A stretch of DNA of 64,000 nucleotides from Phytomonospora endophytica (GCF_014202425.1 NZ_JACHGT010000008.1:355062-419061), one strand, 5' to 3'. Shown: positions 1-8,928, counted from the first letter of the stretch. A program made the numbers and translations. The notes: generated by a model from the letters alone, not told the origin.

Positions 1-1
1 C

Positions 2-367
2 GTCGACCGGGGCGCGGTCCTCGGTCAGGGGCTGCTCGCCGGGTTGTGCGGGGCCGTGGTGATCGGGCCGGTCGTGTGGCTGGAGTTCGACGTCTTCTAC
101 GGCTTCGCGGTGGTCGACGCCGGACTGCTGCTGGTGCTCACGCTGGTCGCGCTGCCCTGCGTCGTGGTGGCCTGGGCGCTGGTGTTCAGCGCCTGGGGGC
201 CGTGGCGTGTCGCCCACACCTGGGCGGCGTTGCGCGGCGACCTGCCGTGGCGGGCCATGGCGTTCTTCACCGACGCCCATGAGCGCGGCGTCCTGCGCCA
301 GACGGGCGGCGTGTACCAGTTCCGGCACGCCCGGCTGCAGGAGCGCCTCGCCGAGAACTACCGGTGA
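2..367 (+). CDS. C-terminal fragment of a membrane NTPase (NACHT-type tail)
   Basis: This is an open frame that enters from the left edge, so only the last 121 residues are visible. It shows two hydrophobic stretches (about residues 7-25 and 33-58 of the visible part). The cytoplasmic end reads FFTDAHERGVLRQTGGVYQF then RHARLQERLAENYR. That ending (defect or helical tail, VYQFRHxxLQ) is the usual C-terminus of actinobacterial membrane-anchored NACHT/STAND NTPases as I know them. The ATPase part is outside the window, so the family call is an inference. Its TGA lies 10 bp inside the convergent EI24 gene. Confidence 0.55.
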   Translation, partial: VDRGAVLGQGLLAGLCGAVVIGPVVWLEFDVFYGFAVVDAGLLLVLTLVALPCVVVAWALVFSAWGPWRVAHTWAALRGDLPWRAMAFFTDAHERGVLRQTGGVYQFRHARLQERLAENYR

Positions 368-1308
368 GGCGTGTACGGCGGCTGCTGCGACGGGGGCGGG
401 CCCGCGGGCGGGAAACCCTGCGAGGGCCGGCCCGGGTGAGAGTGCCCGGGGTGGGTGTGGCCCGGGTACGACGCCTGCGGGCGGACCTGGGCGAAGTGCG
501 GCTGCCCGGAGTTCGTGGCGAGCGGGACCGAGGGCTCACCGAAGAGTTCACGGGCCAGGAGCGTGCCGCCCGCGACGGCGGCCGGGGTCGCCAGGACGGC
601 GCCGCCGGGGATCAGGAACAGCAGGATGTAGGCGGTGCCGAAACCGACCGACAGCGAGCGGTTCTGCGCCAGGCGCTTGCGGCGGGCGGTGTAGTCGATG
701 CCCCGGCGGGTGAAGGGGACGGCGACGATGCTGACGGTGAAGAACCACCCGGCGACGAGGGCGCCGATGACCGGGACGACGGACTGCCCCACGAGCGGGA
801 TGAAACCCGCGACGAACAGGAAGAGCCCGACCACGATCGTGCGCAGCAGCAGCCGGACGGCCTCGACGATCGAGCGGCCGATCCCGGCCCAGAACGTGAT
901 CTCGATCTCGCCGCGCACGCCGCCGCAGAGCTTCTCGACCTCACCGGAGATCGACTCGTAGAAGGGGTCGCCGACGATCATCGTGATCGACGTGTAGAGC
1001 AGGATCGTGAGCAGGAAACCCAGGCCGACGATGGCGGTTCCGGCGAGGACCTCCATGGTCGTCTTCCAGCCCTCCGACCAGCCGTCGGCCCAGCCGGTCG
1101 ACCAGGCCGACAGGTCGCCGAGGTTCGCGATGAGGAAGACCCAGCCGACCACGAACAGGATGAAGGTGATCAGTGCCGGGATCGCGCCCAGCAGCATCAG
1201 CTTCGGGCGCCTGGCCCACATGCCCAGGCCGCGGGCGGCGAGCCGGAAACCGTGGAAGAACTGGGCGGCGGCGCCGGGCTTGCGAGCGGAAGGTGCCGAG
1301 GGATGCAT
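358..1308 (-). CDS. EI24 domain (CysZ/DUF540-like) integral membrane protein
   Basis: The 316-residue protein has an N-terminal cytoplasmic stretch (FFHGFRLAARGLGMWARRPKL), then hydrophobic segments near residues 38-63, 90-115, 150-190 and 215-245. This is the layout of the EI24/CysZ-like family. A loop with DPFYESISGEVE follows the second segment, as in family members. The C-terminal 60 residues are rich in Pro, His and Gly and probably disordered. CysZ proteins are linked to sulfate uptake, but for actinobacterial EI24 proteins the function is unknown and I do not assign one. A TACCGT box sits 7 bases before the ATG, so the transcript is probably leaderless. Confidence 0.85.
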   Translation of the reverse strand: MHPSAPSARKPGAAAQFFHGFRLAARGLGMWARRPKLMLLGAIPALITFILFVVGWVFLIANLGDLSAWSTGWADGWSEGWKTTMEVLAGTAIVGLGFLLTILLYTSITMIVGDPFYESISGEVEKLCGGVRGEIEITFWAGIGRSIVEAVRLLLRTIVVGLFLFVAGFIPLVGQSVVPVIGALVAGWFFTVSIVAVPFTRRGIDYTARRKRLAQNRSLSVGFGTAYILLFLIPGGAVLATPAAVAGGTLLARELFGEPSVPLATNSGQPHFAQVRPQASYPGHTHPGHSHPGRPSQGFPPAGPPPSQQPPYTPHR

Positions 1309-1315
1309 GCGCCAT

Positions 1316-1321
1316 ACGGTA
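1316..1321 (-). promoter_or_regulatory. -10 box of the EI24 gene (leaderless)
   Basis: On the minus strand TACCGT is followed by 7 bases and the ATG at 1308. This puts the transcription start on or next to the start codon. No ribosome binding site precedes the ATG. Confidence 0.5.
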
Positions 1322-1407
1322 CGGTCCGGCGGCCACCCGGCTCAAGTTGAGGCGACGGGGGAATCGTGGCGGAGGTGCCCGGGTGGTGGCTCGCGGAGCC
1401 CCTCTCC

Positions 1408-2172
1408 TCACCCCGTGGCGTTGAGGAAACCCGAGATCCGTTCGCGCAACTCCGTCCGGTACCGCCACAGCAGCCCCGGCTCGCCGAACACGTGCGCGGT
1501 CGCGTTGGGCAGCGCCTCGGCGAGCCGTCGCGTCACCTCGGCCGGGTGGCGCGGGTCGCCTTCGGTCCCGATGAGCAGGACGGGGACGTCGACGGCCTTG
1601 AGCGATGCGGCGTCGGCGAGGGGGCTGTCGGCGGCGATCTCGCCGAACATGCGACGTCCGCGGCGGCCGGTCAACGCGGCGACCTGCTCGCCGACGTACG
1701 GGCGGGCCGCCTCGCGCGCCTCCGGCGGGACCTCCTCGGCCAGGAGCGCGGCCAGTTCGGCGGGCTCGGCGGCGAAGACGCGCTCCCAGTAGGCGGCGGC
1801 CTCGGGGCCGCGCGGTCCGGCGACGACGGCGGGCAGCACCAGCACCAGCCGCTCGAAGCGGCCGGGCGTCTCGGCGACGACCCGCAGCAGCGTCCCGGCG
1901 CCCATGCTCACGCCGAGGGCTCGGGTGGCGTCGTGGGCGTCGGCGACTTCGCGGAGGTCGGCGGCGAGACCCTCGTAGGTCATCGGCCCGCGCGAGGAGC
2001 CGCCGTGGCCGCGCGCGTGGAAGAACACCTTCGTGCCCGTCACGCCCGAGGCGAAGGGCCGCGTCGTCGTGATCGACCCGGCGAGGCCGTGGGCGAACAG
2101 CGTCACCGGCTCACCGGAGCCCGTGACGAACTCCTCCAGCGCCGCCCCGTGCGAGGTGCGGCGCACGGTCAC
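1408..2172 (-). CDS. alpha/beta hydrolase fold protein
   Basis: The 254-residue protein carries HGLAGS (oxyanion loop region), the GRARGHGGS-like strand (HARGHGGSSRGP) and the nucleophile elbow GVSMGAG, with Ser as nucleophile. VLLIGTEGDPRHP matches the strand that carries the catalytic Asp. The usual C-terminal catalytic His is not obvious. HVFGEPGLLWR is the best place for it and ends without a clean GH motif. I chose the GTG at 2172 because it overlaps the TGA of the upstream DUF2516 gene in a GTGA and starts where hydrolase homology starts. The open frame extends further upstream only as a shadow of DUF2516. The substrate is unknown. Confidence 0.8.
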   Translation of the reverse strand: MTVRRTSHGAALEEFVTGSGEPVTLFAHGLAGSITTTRPFASGVTGTKVFFHARGHGGSSRGPMTYEGLAADLREVADAHDATRALGVSMGAGTLLRVVAETPGRFERLVLVLPAVVAGPRGPEAAAYWERVFAAEPAELAALLAEEVPPEAREAARPYVGEQVAALTGRRGRRMFGEIAADSPLADAASLKAVDVPVLLIGTEGDPRHPAEVTRRLAEALPNATAHVFGEPGLLWRYRTELRERISGFLNATG

Positions 2173-2456
2173 CACGAATGGTCGCCGATGTCCCGCATGG
2201 TCGGCCGGACGTCGACGAGGTACACCAGGGCGCCGATCACCGCGATGAGCCCGATGCTGCTGTAACCCATGAACAGCACGGTCAGCAGGATCGTCCCGGC
2301 GAGCACCGCCAGCCACAGGGGCTTCGACAGCGTGCCGATCGCGACGAAACCGTCCGCGCGCTGGAAGGCGCAGTGGATGATCGCGACCCCCTCCACGAGG
2401 AGGACCACGCAGAACAGGCCCAGATCGACCCAGCCGGTCACCTCGTAGGCAAACAT
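2169..2456 (-). CDS. DUF2516 family membrane protein
   Basis: A 95-residue protein with hydrophobic segments at about residues 10-30, 48-65 and 67-83 and a short polar tail ending TMRDIGDHSW. Size, the FCVVLLVEGVAIIHCAFQR segment and the C-terminal VDVRP match the actinobacterial DUF2516 family, whose role is not known. It overlaps the downstream hydrolase gene by 4 bp, so the two are co-transcribed. Confidence 0.8.
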   Translation of the reverse strand: MFAYEVTGWVDLGLFCVVLLVEGVAIIHCAFQRADGFVAIGTLSKPLWLAVLAGTILLTVLFMGYSSIGLIAVIGALVYLVDVRPTMRDIGDHSW

Positions 2457-2462
2457 GCGCCA

Positions 2463-2468
2463 AGACTA
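2463..2468 (-). promoter_or_regulatory. -10 box of the DUF2516-hydrolase operon (leaderless)
   Basis: TAGTCT on the minus strand is 6 bases before the ATG at 2456, with no ribosome binding site between them. Confidence 0.5.
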
Positions 2469-2511
2469 CGGTGTGATCGCCCGCGACGGCCAGCGGCGCG
2501 GGCAAAGCCCC

Positions 2512-3240
2512 CTACTCGTCGAGTCGCAGCGGCCAGCGCTGGTCGACGCTCTCCTCACGGCCCTTGCTGCGGAAGAAGCGCTCCAGCCCGGCGGCGTCCT
2601 CGGCGTGCCAGTCGGCCTGCGCGTTGTGCAGCTTGCGCACGGCCATGCCCCCGATCGACGCGTGGCGCCGCCCGATAACCCGGCACAGCTCGACGGTGGC
2701 GGTCGCGTCGGCGTCGGCCGAGTGCGCGCCGTCGAGGGTGACGCCGTAGTGCTTCGTGACGTCCGACAGGGTCCGCTTGCCCTTGCGGAAGCGGTCGGCC
2801 TGCTTGTCGAGGACGTAGGGGTCGAGGACGAGCATGCTGTCCCACTCCGGCTCCGGCAGCCCGTGCCGCCGCAGCTCGCAGGCCAGCATGGTCAGGTCGA
2901 AACCGGCCCGGTAGACCACGACCGGCGTGCCCGCCGCGACGGCCGCGCTCAGCGCGCCGGCGATCTCGGACAGCACCTCGGCAGGCGGGCGGCCCTCGGA
3001 CCGGGCGCGCTCGTCGGTCACGCCGTGCACGGCCGCGGCCTCCGGCGGGATCGGCACGCCCGGGTTCACCAGCCAGGTTCTGCGCATCTCGCCCGGGCCG
3101 ACGATCGCCGCCGTGACGATCCGGTCGGCGAAGGGGTCCGTGCCGGTCGTCTCCGTGTCGAAGCCGACGAGTTCGCCGCCGGCCCACCCGGCCGATTCGG
3201 CGAACAGCTCATCGAGGCCGCCGAGCGCAAATTCGGTCAT
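2512..3240 (-). CDS. DnaQ-like 3'-5' exonuclease (DEDDh)
   Basis: The 242-residue protein has the Exo I motif FDTETTG (Asp28, Glu30), an Exo II Asp in AGFDLTML (Asp115) and Exo III HSADADAT (His173, Asp178), so all five DEDDh residues are present. These bind two metal ions and cleave DNA or RNA from the 3' end. A stand-alone protein of this size is typical of the actinobacterial exonuclease-domain proteins rather than the epsilon subunit of the main polymerase. The exact substrate (DNA proofreading, repair or RNA trimming) cannot be read from sequence. Confidence 0.88.
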   Translation of the reverse strand: MTEFALGGLDELFAESAGWAGGELVGFDTETTGTDPFADRIVTAAIVGPGEMRRTWLVNPGVPIPPEAAAVHGVTDERARSEGRPPAEVLSEIAGALSAAVAAGTPVVVYRAGFDLTMLACELRRHGLPEPEWDSMLVLDPYVLDKQADRFRKGKRTLSDVTKHYGVTLDGAHSADADATATVELCRVIGRRHASIGGMAVRKLHNAQADWHAEDAAGLERFFRSKGREESVDQRWPLRLDE

Positions 3241-3247
3241 GCGCGTC

Positions 3248-3253
3248 AGGTTA
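3248..3253 (-). promoter_or_regulatory. -10 box of the exonuclease gene (leaderless)
   Basis: TAACCT on the minus strand lies 7 bases before the ATG at 3240. The box overlaps the last codons of the neighbouring MDMPI-like gene. Confidence 0.5.
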
Positions 3254-4012
3254 GTTCAAGGGGGTGACAGACCCGTCATCCGTGCGCAATGCCGACAGAA
3301 GTCCCTGGTCGCCCTCGATGGAGAGCAGATCGAAGGGCACCCGGCCCCACAGTGCGAGGTCGAGATCGGAGGCCGCGCCCGTCACGCGCGTCGTGACCGG
3401 TTCGTCGGCGTCGACGCTGAAGGCGTCGAGGACGGCGACGCGTTCGCCGCGCAGGCGCACGAACCACTCCGCCTCGGCGTCGGCCGCGACGAGGTGGACG
3501 AGCCCGTCGGCGTGCTCGGTCGCGAGGCGGCGCCCGGCGGGCAGCCACGTGTCGAGGACCTCGTCGACGCCGTCGGCGGCCAGCTCGGTGTCGATGGGCT
3601 CGGTCACACCGACCGCGATCTGCGCGTCCCAGCGGTGCACGGCCGTCTCGTGCGCGGCCCGGCGCACCCAGAACATCGCCGTCTTCGGCTGCGGCGCCCA
3701 GTTCCACGCCGGACCGTCCTCGGGCATCGCCTGGAAGGTCGCCGACAGCTCGGCGTAGGCCGCGTCGAAGTACCCGGCGACGTCCTCGGGCGACTCGCTC
3801 GCGGGCCGCTCGGGCCGGTCGAGGGTCGCGCGCTTGACGATCCCGGCGATCCACCGGTGCACCCACCCGAGATGCGCGGCCAGGTCCCGGACCGTCCACG
3901 TCGGACACGGCGGAACCGCACTGTCCAATGTGTCCGGCAGCAGGACCGCGCGGAACGCCGTGGCGTCGCGGTGCAGTGCGTCGAGATAGTCGCCCTTGTC
4001 CCAGTTGGCCAT
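3251..4012 (-). CDS. maleylpyruvate isomerase family (mycothiol-dependent, TIGR03083-like) protein
   Basis: The 253-residue protein has the N-terminal MDMPI/DinB-like helical bundle. His47 (AAHLGW), Glu122 and His126 (HETAVHRWD) match the metal-binding pattern H...E...H of mycothiol-dependent maleylpyruvate isomerase. CPTWTVRDLAAHLGWVHRW is the family hallmark, and the C-terminal part (about residues 155-253) resembles the MDMPI C-terminal domain. Family members use mycothiol as cofactor, but most have unknown substrates. The ATG at 4012 follows AAAGGG. The frame stays open far upstream only because it runs antisense to murB. Confidence 0.85.
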   Translation of the reverse strand: MANWDKGDYLDALHRDATAFRAVLLPDTLDSAVPPCPTWTVRDLAAHLGWVHRWIAGIVKRATLDRPERPASESPEDVAGYFDAAYAELSATFQAMPEDGPAWNWAPQPKTAMFWVRRAAHETAVHRWDAQIAVGVTEPIDTELAADGVDEVLDTWLPAGRRLATEHADGLVHLVAADAEAEWFVRLRGERVAVLDAFSVDADEPVTTRVTGAASDLDLALWGRVPFDLLSIEGDQGLLSALRTDDGSVTPLN

Positions 4013-4053
4013 GGTCACTACACCCTTTCGCGGCGGGGGCCCGACGGCAAGCC

Positions 4054-4059
4054 TATGGT
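4054..4059 (+). promoter_or_regulatory. -10 box of murB (leaderless)
   Basis: TATGGT is followed by 7 bases and the GTG at 4067. The ATG at 4055 that competes as a start would lie inside this box. Confidence 0.4.
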
Positions 4060-4066
4060 GGTCTGC

Positions 4067-5100
<1,034 letters not shown>

Positions 5101-5104
<4 letters not shown>

Positions 5105-5808
5105 GCCTCAGTCGACGGAATGGGTCGCGCGGCCCGGCGGCACCATACCGCCAGCACCAGGACCACGAGCACCTCGGTCAGGGTGAGGCCGCGCTCGACG
5201 AGGCCCAGCGGGACGACCTGCCACCAGGCCAGCGGCGAGAACTTCGCGTAGATCATCGACGCGGGCAGGATCGCGAACCACGCCACCGACAACCAGCCCA
5301 GACGCGCGGTCCAGCGACCCCAGTTGCCCCACTCGGCGTCCCTGCGCCAGGGCTTCGACAGGCGGATCGCCGCGATGGGCAGGGCGATGAAGGCCATGAG
5401 GCTGCCGAACTGGTGGACGTAGCCGTTCCAGCTCGGGCCGACGTCCCAGTCGTGCTTGGGGAAGACGACGACCATCATCAGGCCCAGGCTCCACAGGCCC
5501 AGCGCGATCGTGCCGCCCGACCACGGCTTCGCCAGACGCCGGACGATCAGGGCGACCAGGACCGCGGCCGAGCCGAGGGACAGCAGGGCGACACCGGTGT
5601 CGAACACCGGCCGCAAGGGGCCGAGGGCGTACTCGCTGATCGTGCGCCACAGGGGATTGCGCGGCCAGTTGACGGTCCACACGTCCAGGGCGCCGATGAG
5701 CACGACGGCGGCGAGGGCGCCCGCGATGCCGGTGAGGGCGAGGCGGTGCGCGGCCGGGGTCGCGTTCGCCGGGGTGGCGGCGTCGGCGGCCAGTTCGGTG
5801 GTGGACAT
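5101..5808 (-). CDS. DUF998 family integral membrane protein
   Basis: This 235-residue protein has about six hydrophobic segments (roughly residues 25-42, 70-90, 100-117, 132-150, 172-190, 205-222) with the WRTISEYALGP motif after the first one, which is characteristic of DUF998. It starts at an ATG 7 bases after GGAGG. It faces the MerR gene across a 200-bp divergent region with two palindromes, so it may be that regulator's target. No biochemical role is known for the family. Confidence 0.8.
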
Positions 5809-5866
5809 GGACGCCTCCAGGCGGATCGGACCGGTATTCGAGGCTAGCCGGAGTTGTCACCCGGCT

Positions 5867-5884
5867 CCTGAGAACGGTCTCAGG
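5867..5884. promoter_or_regulatory. perfect palindrome between DUF998 and merR-type gene
   Basis: CCTGAGA-ACGG-TCTCAGG is a 7-4-7 perfect inverted repeat placed 60 bp upstream of the DUF998 start. It could be an operator for that gene. The binding protein is not known. Confidence 0.4.
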
Positions 5885-5971
5885 GTGCCTGTCCCCCTAG
5901 ACGCCGGACCGGGGGCTTCGGGTTACCCGTCGTTGGCGGTTTTCTCGTCCTGCGACGAAGCTCACCGGCGT

Positions 5972-6003
5972 CCTAGAGTTCGCTCCAGGTCGAGTCGTAG
6001 GCT
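5972..6003 (+). promoter_or_regulatory. MerR-type autoregulated promoter (19-bp spacer) with palindrome
   Basis: The inverted repeat CCTAGAG-TTCG-CTCCAGG (5972-5989) sits between a possible -35 CTAGAG (5973-5978) and the -10 TAGGCT (5998-6003). The spacer is 19 bp, the overlong spacing typical of promoters that MerR proteins untwist. The -10 is 7 bases before the ATG, so the mRNA is leaderless. Confidence 0.55.
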
Positions 6004-6010
6004 TGCGGCC

Positions 6011-6418
6011 ATGACCCAGGCCCTCACCATCGGCGAAGTCGCCGAGCGCACCGAGCTGTCCGTGCACGCCCTGCGCTTCTACGAGAAGGAGGGCCTCCTC
6101 GTCGACGAGGTCCGCCGCAGCACCAACGGCCGCCGCCTCTACAGCGAGGACGACGTCGCCTGGCTCACGACCTGCACCTGGCTGCGCGCGTCGGGCATGC
6201 CCCTGGCCGAGATCCGCCGCTACACCGAGCTCATCCGCGGTGGCGTCGGCAACGAGCAGGAACGCCTGTCGCTCCTGCGCGCCCACCAGGAGCGGATCGT
6301 GGAGCAGCAGGCCGCCCTCGACCGCTGCCTCGCGATGATCACCCACAAGCTCGCCGTCTACGAGGACCACCTCGCCGGCCGGGGCAACGGCTGCGTGGTC
6401 GACGCCGACGAGTTCTAG
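6011..6418 (+). CDS. MerR family transcriptional regulator
   Basis: The 135-residue protein begins with TIGEVAERTELSVHALRFYEKEGLL, the MerR winged helix-turn-helix (residues 5-75). A coiled-coil dimerisation helix follows (about 80-125). The C-terminus has one Cys (GNGCVVDADEF), so a metal-binding loop of the classic two- or three-Cys type is absent. Related one-Cys or no-Cys proteins respond to small molecules or redox stress. It probably controls its own promoter and perhaps the divergent DUF998 gene. Its TAG shares CTAG with the stop of the convergent HxlR-peroxiredoxin gene. Confidence 0.88.
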   Translation: MTQALTIGEVAERTELSVHALRFYEKEGLLVDEVRRSTNGRRLYSEDDVAWLTTCTWLRASGMPLAEIRRYTELIRGGVGNEQERLSLLRAHQERIVEQQAALDRCLAMITHKLAVYEDHLAGRGNGCVVDADEF

Positions 6419-7251
6419 GACAGCCGCCCGATCGCGGCCAGGGCGTCCTCGACACCGCCCGTCACGTCCGCGATCGGGTACAGCACCTCGCGCACGACCC
6501 GATCGGCGTCGACGATCAGGGTGAGCCGCTTCAGGCGCACCGAGCCCGCCGCGCGGAAGGTCGGGAGCCGCAGGGCGCCGGTCAGTTCCAGGGAGGCGTC
6601 CGACAGCAGCGGGAAACGGATGCGGTTGGCCTCGGCGAAGGCCTCCTGCTCCGCCGGGGACTGCGTACTGATCCCGCGCACGCTCGCGCCCAGGGCCGTG
6701 AACGCGTCGAGACGGTCGCGGAACGAGCAGGCCTCCAGGGTGCAGCCGACACCGCCGGGGATCGCCGAGGCGCCCGGCAGTCCCGTCGCCGGATAGAAGT
6801 AGAGTACCGTCCACGGTGTCGGCGCGATCGGCTCCAGACCGGTCAGCTCCGGGACGCGCGTTCCGGTCAGCCCGTGCACGCGCTCGGCCTCGGGGGAGCC
6901 GGGCTCGGTGGTCGCGGTGACCGTCCCGTCGCCGAGGAGGTGGCGGTCGCCGAAGTCCTGGAGGGCGACGAGGACGGGCAGCAGTCCGCGGCCGAGCTCG
7001 GTGAGGACGTAGTCGTGGCGCGGCGGGTGTTCGCTGTAGGGCCGTTTGGCCAGGACGCCGTGCTCGACGAGCATGGCCAGCCGCTCGGTCAGCACCTTGC
7101 GGGAAACCCCCAGCTCGGTGCGCAGTTCCTCGAAGCGGTGCAGGCCGCGGGCGGTGTCGCGGACGATGAGCAGTGTCCACCAGTCGCCCACGAGGTCGAG
7201 CGTCTGTGCGATCGCGCAGGAGGAGTCGGCGAGGCTGGTTCGGCGGGCCAT
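6415..7251 (-). CDS. HxlR-type redox regulator fused to a PrxQ-type peroxiredoxin
   Basis: The 278-residue protein is a two-domain fusion. Residues 1-105 are an HxlR winged helix (SSCAIAQTLDLVGDWWTLLIV, RHDYVLTELG) with Cys12 at the position where the HxlR regulator HypR has its redox-sensing Cys. Residues about 125-278 are a thioredoxin-fold peroxiredoxin with GCTLEACSFRD. Cys170 and Cys175 have the spacing of the peroxidatic and resolving Cys of PrxQ/BCP enzymes. An insertion (LPGASAIPGGV) precedes the active site. The protein may both remove peroxide and switch transcription in response to it. The start is the ATG at 7251, 7 bases after TAGACT. The MFS pump gene is divergent. Confidence 0.85.
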   Translation of the reverse strand: MARRTSLADSSCAIAQTLDLVGDWWTLLIVRDTARGLHRFEELRTELGVSRKVLTERLAMLVEHGVLAKRPYSEHPPRHDYVLTELGRGLLPVLVALQDFGDRHLLGDGTVTATTEPGSPEAERVHGLTGTRVPELTGLEPIAPTPWTVLYFYPATGLPGASAIPGGVGCTLEACSFRDRLDAFTALGASVRGISTQSPAEQEAFAEANRIRFPLLSDASLELTGALRLPTFRAAGSVRLKRLTLIVDADRVVREVLYPIADVTGGVEDALAAIGRLS

Positions 7252-7256
7252 GAAGA

Positions 7257-7288
7257 TGAGTCTATAGCCAGTTCCCAAAAGAGACTCA
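7257..7288. promoter_or_regulatory. divergent control region with inverted repeat
   Basis: TGAGTCT (7257-7263) and AGACTCA (7282-7288) form a 7-bp perfect inverted repeat with 18 bp between arms. The left arm overlaps the -10 (TAGACT, minus strand 7264-7259) of the HxlR-peroxiredoxin gene. The right arm lies just upstream of the MFS gene. It is a good candidate for the HxlR operator. Confidence 0.45.
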
Positions 7289-7306
7289 CTATGCGAGGAT
7301 CGGCTC

Positions 7307-8539
7307 ATGCGCCGCCTCCCCCGCCAGGTCTGGATCCTGGCCGCCAACCGCTTCTTCACCGCCTGCGCGGGTTTCCTCGGCTTCTACCTGTTCCTTTACC
7401 TGACCGGCCCGCGCGGCGTCCCCCTCGCCACCGCCGGGGTCATCGCCGGTGTGGTCGGCGTCGGGTCCATCGCCGGGAACTTCACCGGCGGCTGGTTCGC
7501 CGACCGCTACGGCCACCGCCGCGTCATGCAGTTCGCCGGGCTCGCCGGCGCGGTCGGGATCCTCGCGACGCCGTGGCTGCCGATCGGCGTCCTCGCCGTC
7601 GCGCTGCCCCTGACCACCTACGTCCTCGGTGTCGGCGGCGTCGCCCAGTCGGCGATCATCGCCGTGGCGACCGGGCCCGAGCACCGTCGCGCCGCCATCG
7701 CACTCGGCCGCTCGGCGATGAACGCGGGCGCCATCGTCGGCCCCCTCATCGGCGCCCTTCTCGCCGCGCACTCCTACACCGCCATGTTCGTCATCGAAGG
7801 CATGGCGCTGCTCGTCGTACGGCAGGCCGTCGCCTTCCTGCTGCCCGCCGACGCCGGGATCTCCCCCGTGCCCGACGGCCCGGCGCCCGGCATGTGGCGC
7901 GCCCTGCTCGCCGACCGGCGCCTGCTGGCGCTGCTCCCGTCGATCCTCATCGTCGACGTCGTCTACCGGCAGCTCTACTCGACCCTGCCGGTGTACCTGC
8001 GCGACAGCGGCCACGGCGTCGCGCTCTACGCCGTGCTCATCGCGCTCGGCTCCGGCGCGATCCTGTGCCTGGAGATCCCCGTCGCGCTGGGTCTGCGCCG
8101 GTTCCGCGCGCCGGTCATCATCGCGGTGGGATACGGCCTGGTCGGCGTCGGTTTCGCGCTCTTCGGGCTGGGCACCTCGACGGTCCTGATGGCCGGGGCG
8201 ATGCTCGTGCTCACCGCGGGCGAGATCCTGTACAAGACCACCGCCACCGCGCACCTCGCCGACAGCGCGCCGCCCGGCCTCATCGCCCGCTACCAGGGCC
8301 TCTACTCGGGCCTGGCCACCAGTGGGCTCGTGCTCGCGCCGCCGGTCGGCGCGGCCCTGTACGGGGCCGCGCCGGGATTGCTGTGGCCCCTGTGCGGCGT
8401 CGCCGCGGCCGGGGCGGGCGTGGTCGCGTGGTGGTCAGGAAAGAGCCGCGCGCCAGGTCGCGAGGAGGGTCACGACCGACAGGACGCCCATGATCGTGTG
8501 CAGCAGGTCAGGGGCGACGCGGTCGCGGATGCGGGGTAG
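7307..8539 (+). CDS. MFS transporter
   Basis: The 410-residue protein has about 12 hydrophobic segments and the MFS loop 2-3 signature GGWFADRYGHRRVM near residue 64. It fits a drug or small-molecule exporter of the major facilitator superfamily. GAGG lies 8 bases before the ATG. It is divergent from the HxlR-peroxiredoxin fusion and may be its target. The last 35 residues (after VVAWWSGKS) are hydrophilic and unlike the family. This stretch lies on top of the convergent membrane gene, so a stop codon may have been lost or moved. Confidence 0.85.
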   Translation: MRRLPRQVWILAANRFFTACAGFLGFYLFLYLTGPRGVPLATAGVIAGVVGVGSIAGNFTGGWFADRYGHRRVMQFAGLAGAVGILATPWLPIGVLAVALPLTTYVLGVGGVAQSAIIAVATGPEHRRAAIALGRSAMNAGAIVGPLIGALLAAHSYTAMFVIEGMALLVVRQAVAFLLPADAGISPVPDGPAPGMWRALLADRRLLALLPSILIVDVVYRQLYSTLPVYLRDSGHGVALYAVLIALGSGAILCLEIPVALGLRRFRAPVIIAVGYGLVGVGFALFGLGTSTVLMAGAMLVLTAGEILYKTTATAHLADSAPPGLIARYQGLYSGLATSGLVLAPPVGAALYGAAPGLLWPLCGVAAAGAGVVAWWSGKSRAPGREEGHDRQDAHDRVQQVRGDAVADAG

Positions 8540-8848
8540 GAACGTGTAGGCCCGCTGCTTGTTGACCGCGATGGCGGCCTTCGGGTGACCGGTGAGGTAG
8601 GGGATCCACCAGGACATCAGGTGGCCGTTCATCCACACCGCGTACCAGCCGGCGGCGACCCACAGCTCGAAGCGGTGGCCGAGCAGCGTCGAGACGGCCA
8701 GGACGGCCATGAACAGCTGGATGTAGAAGTTCGCCTGCCGGTTCTCGAAGCGCAGGTCGTTGAAGCCCCTGAGCGGGATCCAGTGGCTGGCGGCGTAGTA
8801 CGTGAGGAGCGTGATCTGAGCGGTTCCCGCGAGGACGAGGGGGGTCAT
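8435..8848 (-). CDS. four-helix membrane protein, function unknown
   Basis: The 137-residue protein has four hydrophobic stretches (about residues 3-20, 42-58, 62-88, 115-132) with Trp-rich loops (ASHWIPLRGF, LMSWWIPYLTGHP). I do not recognise the family. It is divergent from a TetR gene, with two TetR-style palindromes in the 80-bp gap, and is therefore the likely target of that regulator. Its 3' end overlaps the MFS gene tail by 105 bp. Confidence 0.75.
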   Translation of the reverse strand: MTPLVLAGTAQITLLTYYAASHWIPLRGFNDLRFENRQANFYIQLFMAVLAVSTLLGHRFELWVAAGWYAVWMNGHLMSWWIPYLTGHPKAAIAVNKQRAYTFLPRIRDRVAPDLLHTIMGVLSVVTLLATWRAALS

Positions 8849-8859
8849 GGCGAAGCCTT

Positions 8860-8911
8860 TCTTACAATGTAAGAGAACTTGTCCGGCTAGTATGTCTCTT
8901 ACGTTGTAAGA
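8860..8911. promoter_or_regulatory. paired TetR operators
   Basis: Two near-identical palindromes, TCTTAC-AAT-GTAAGA (8860-8874) and TCTTAC-GTT-GTAAGA (8897-8911), lie 37 bp apart centre to centre in the divergent region. Between them is TAGTAT (8888-8893), a possible -10. Binding would block both the membrane gene and the tetR gene. Confidence 0.7.
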
Positions 8912-8928
8912 AAAGCAAGAGGGGTGCG

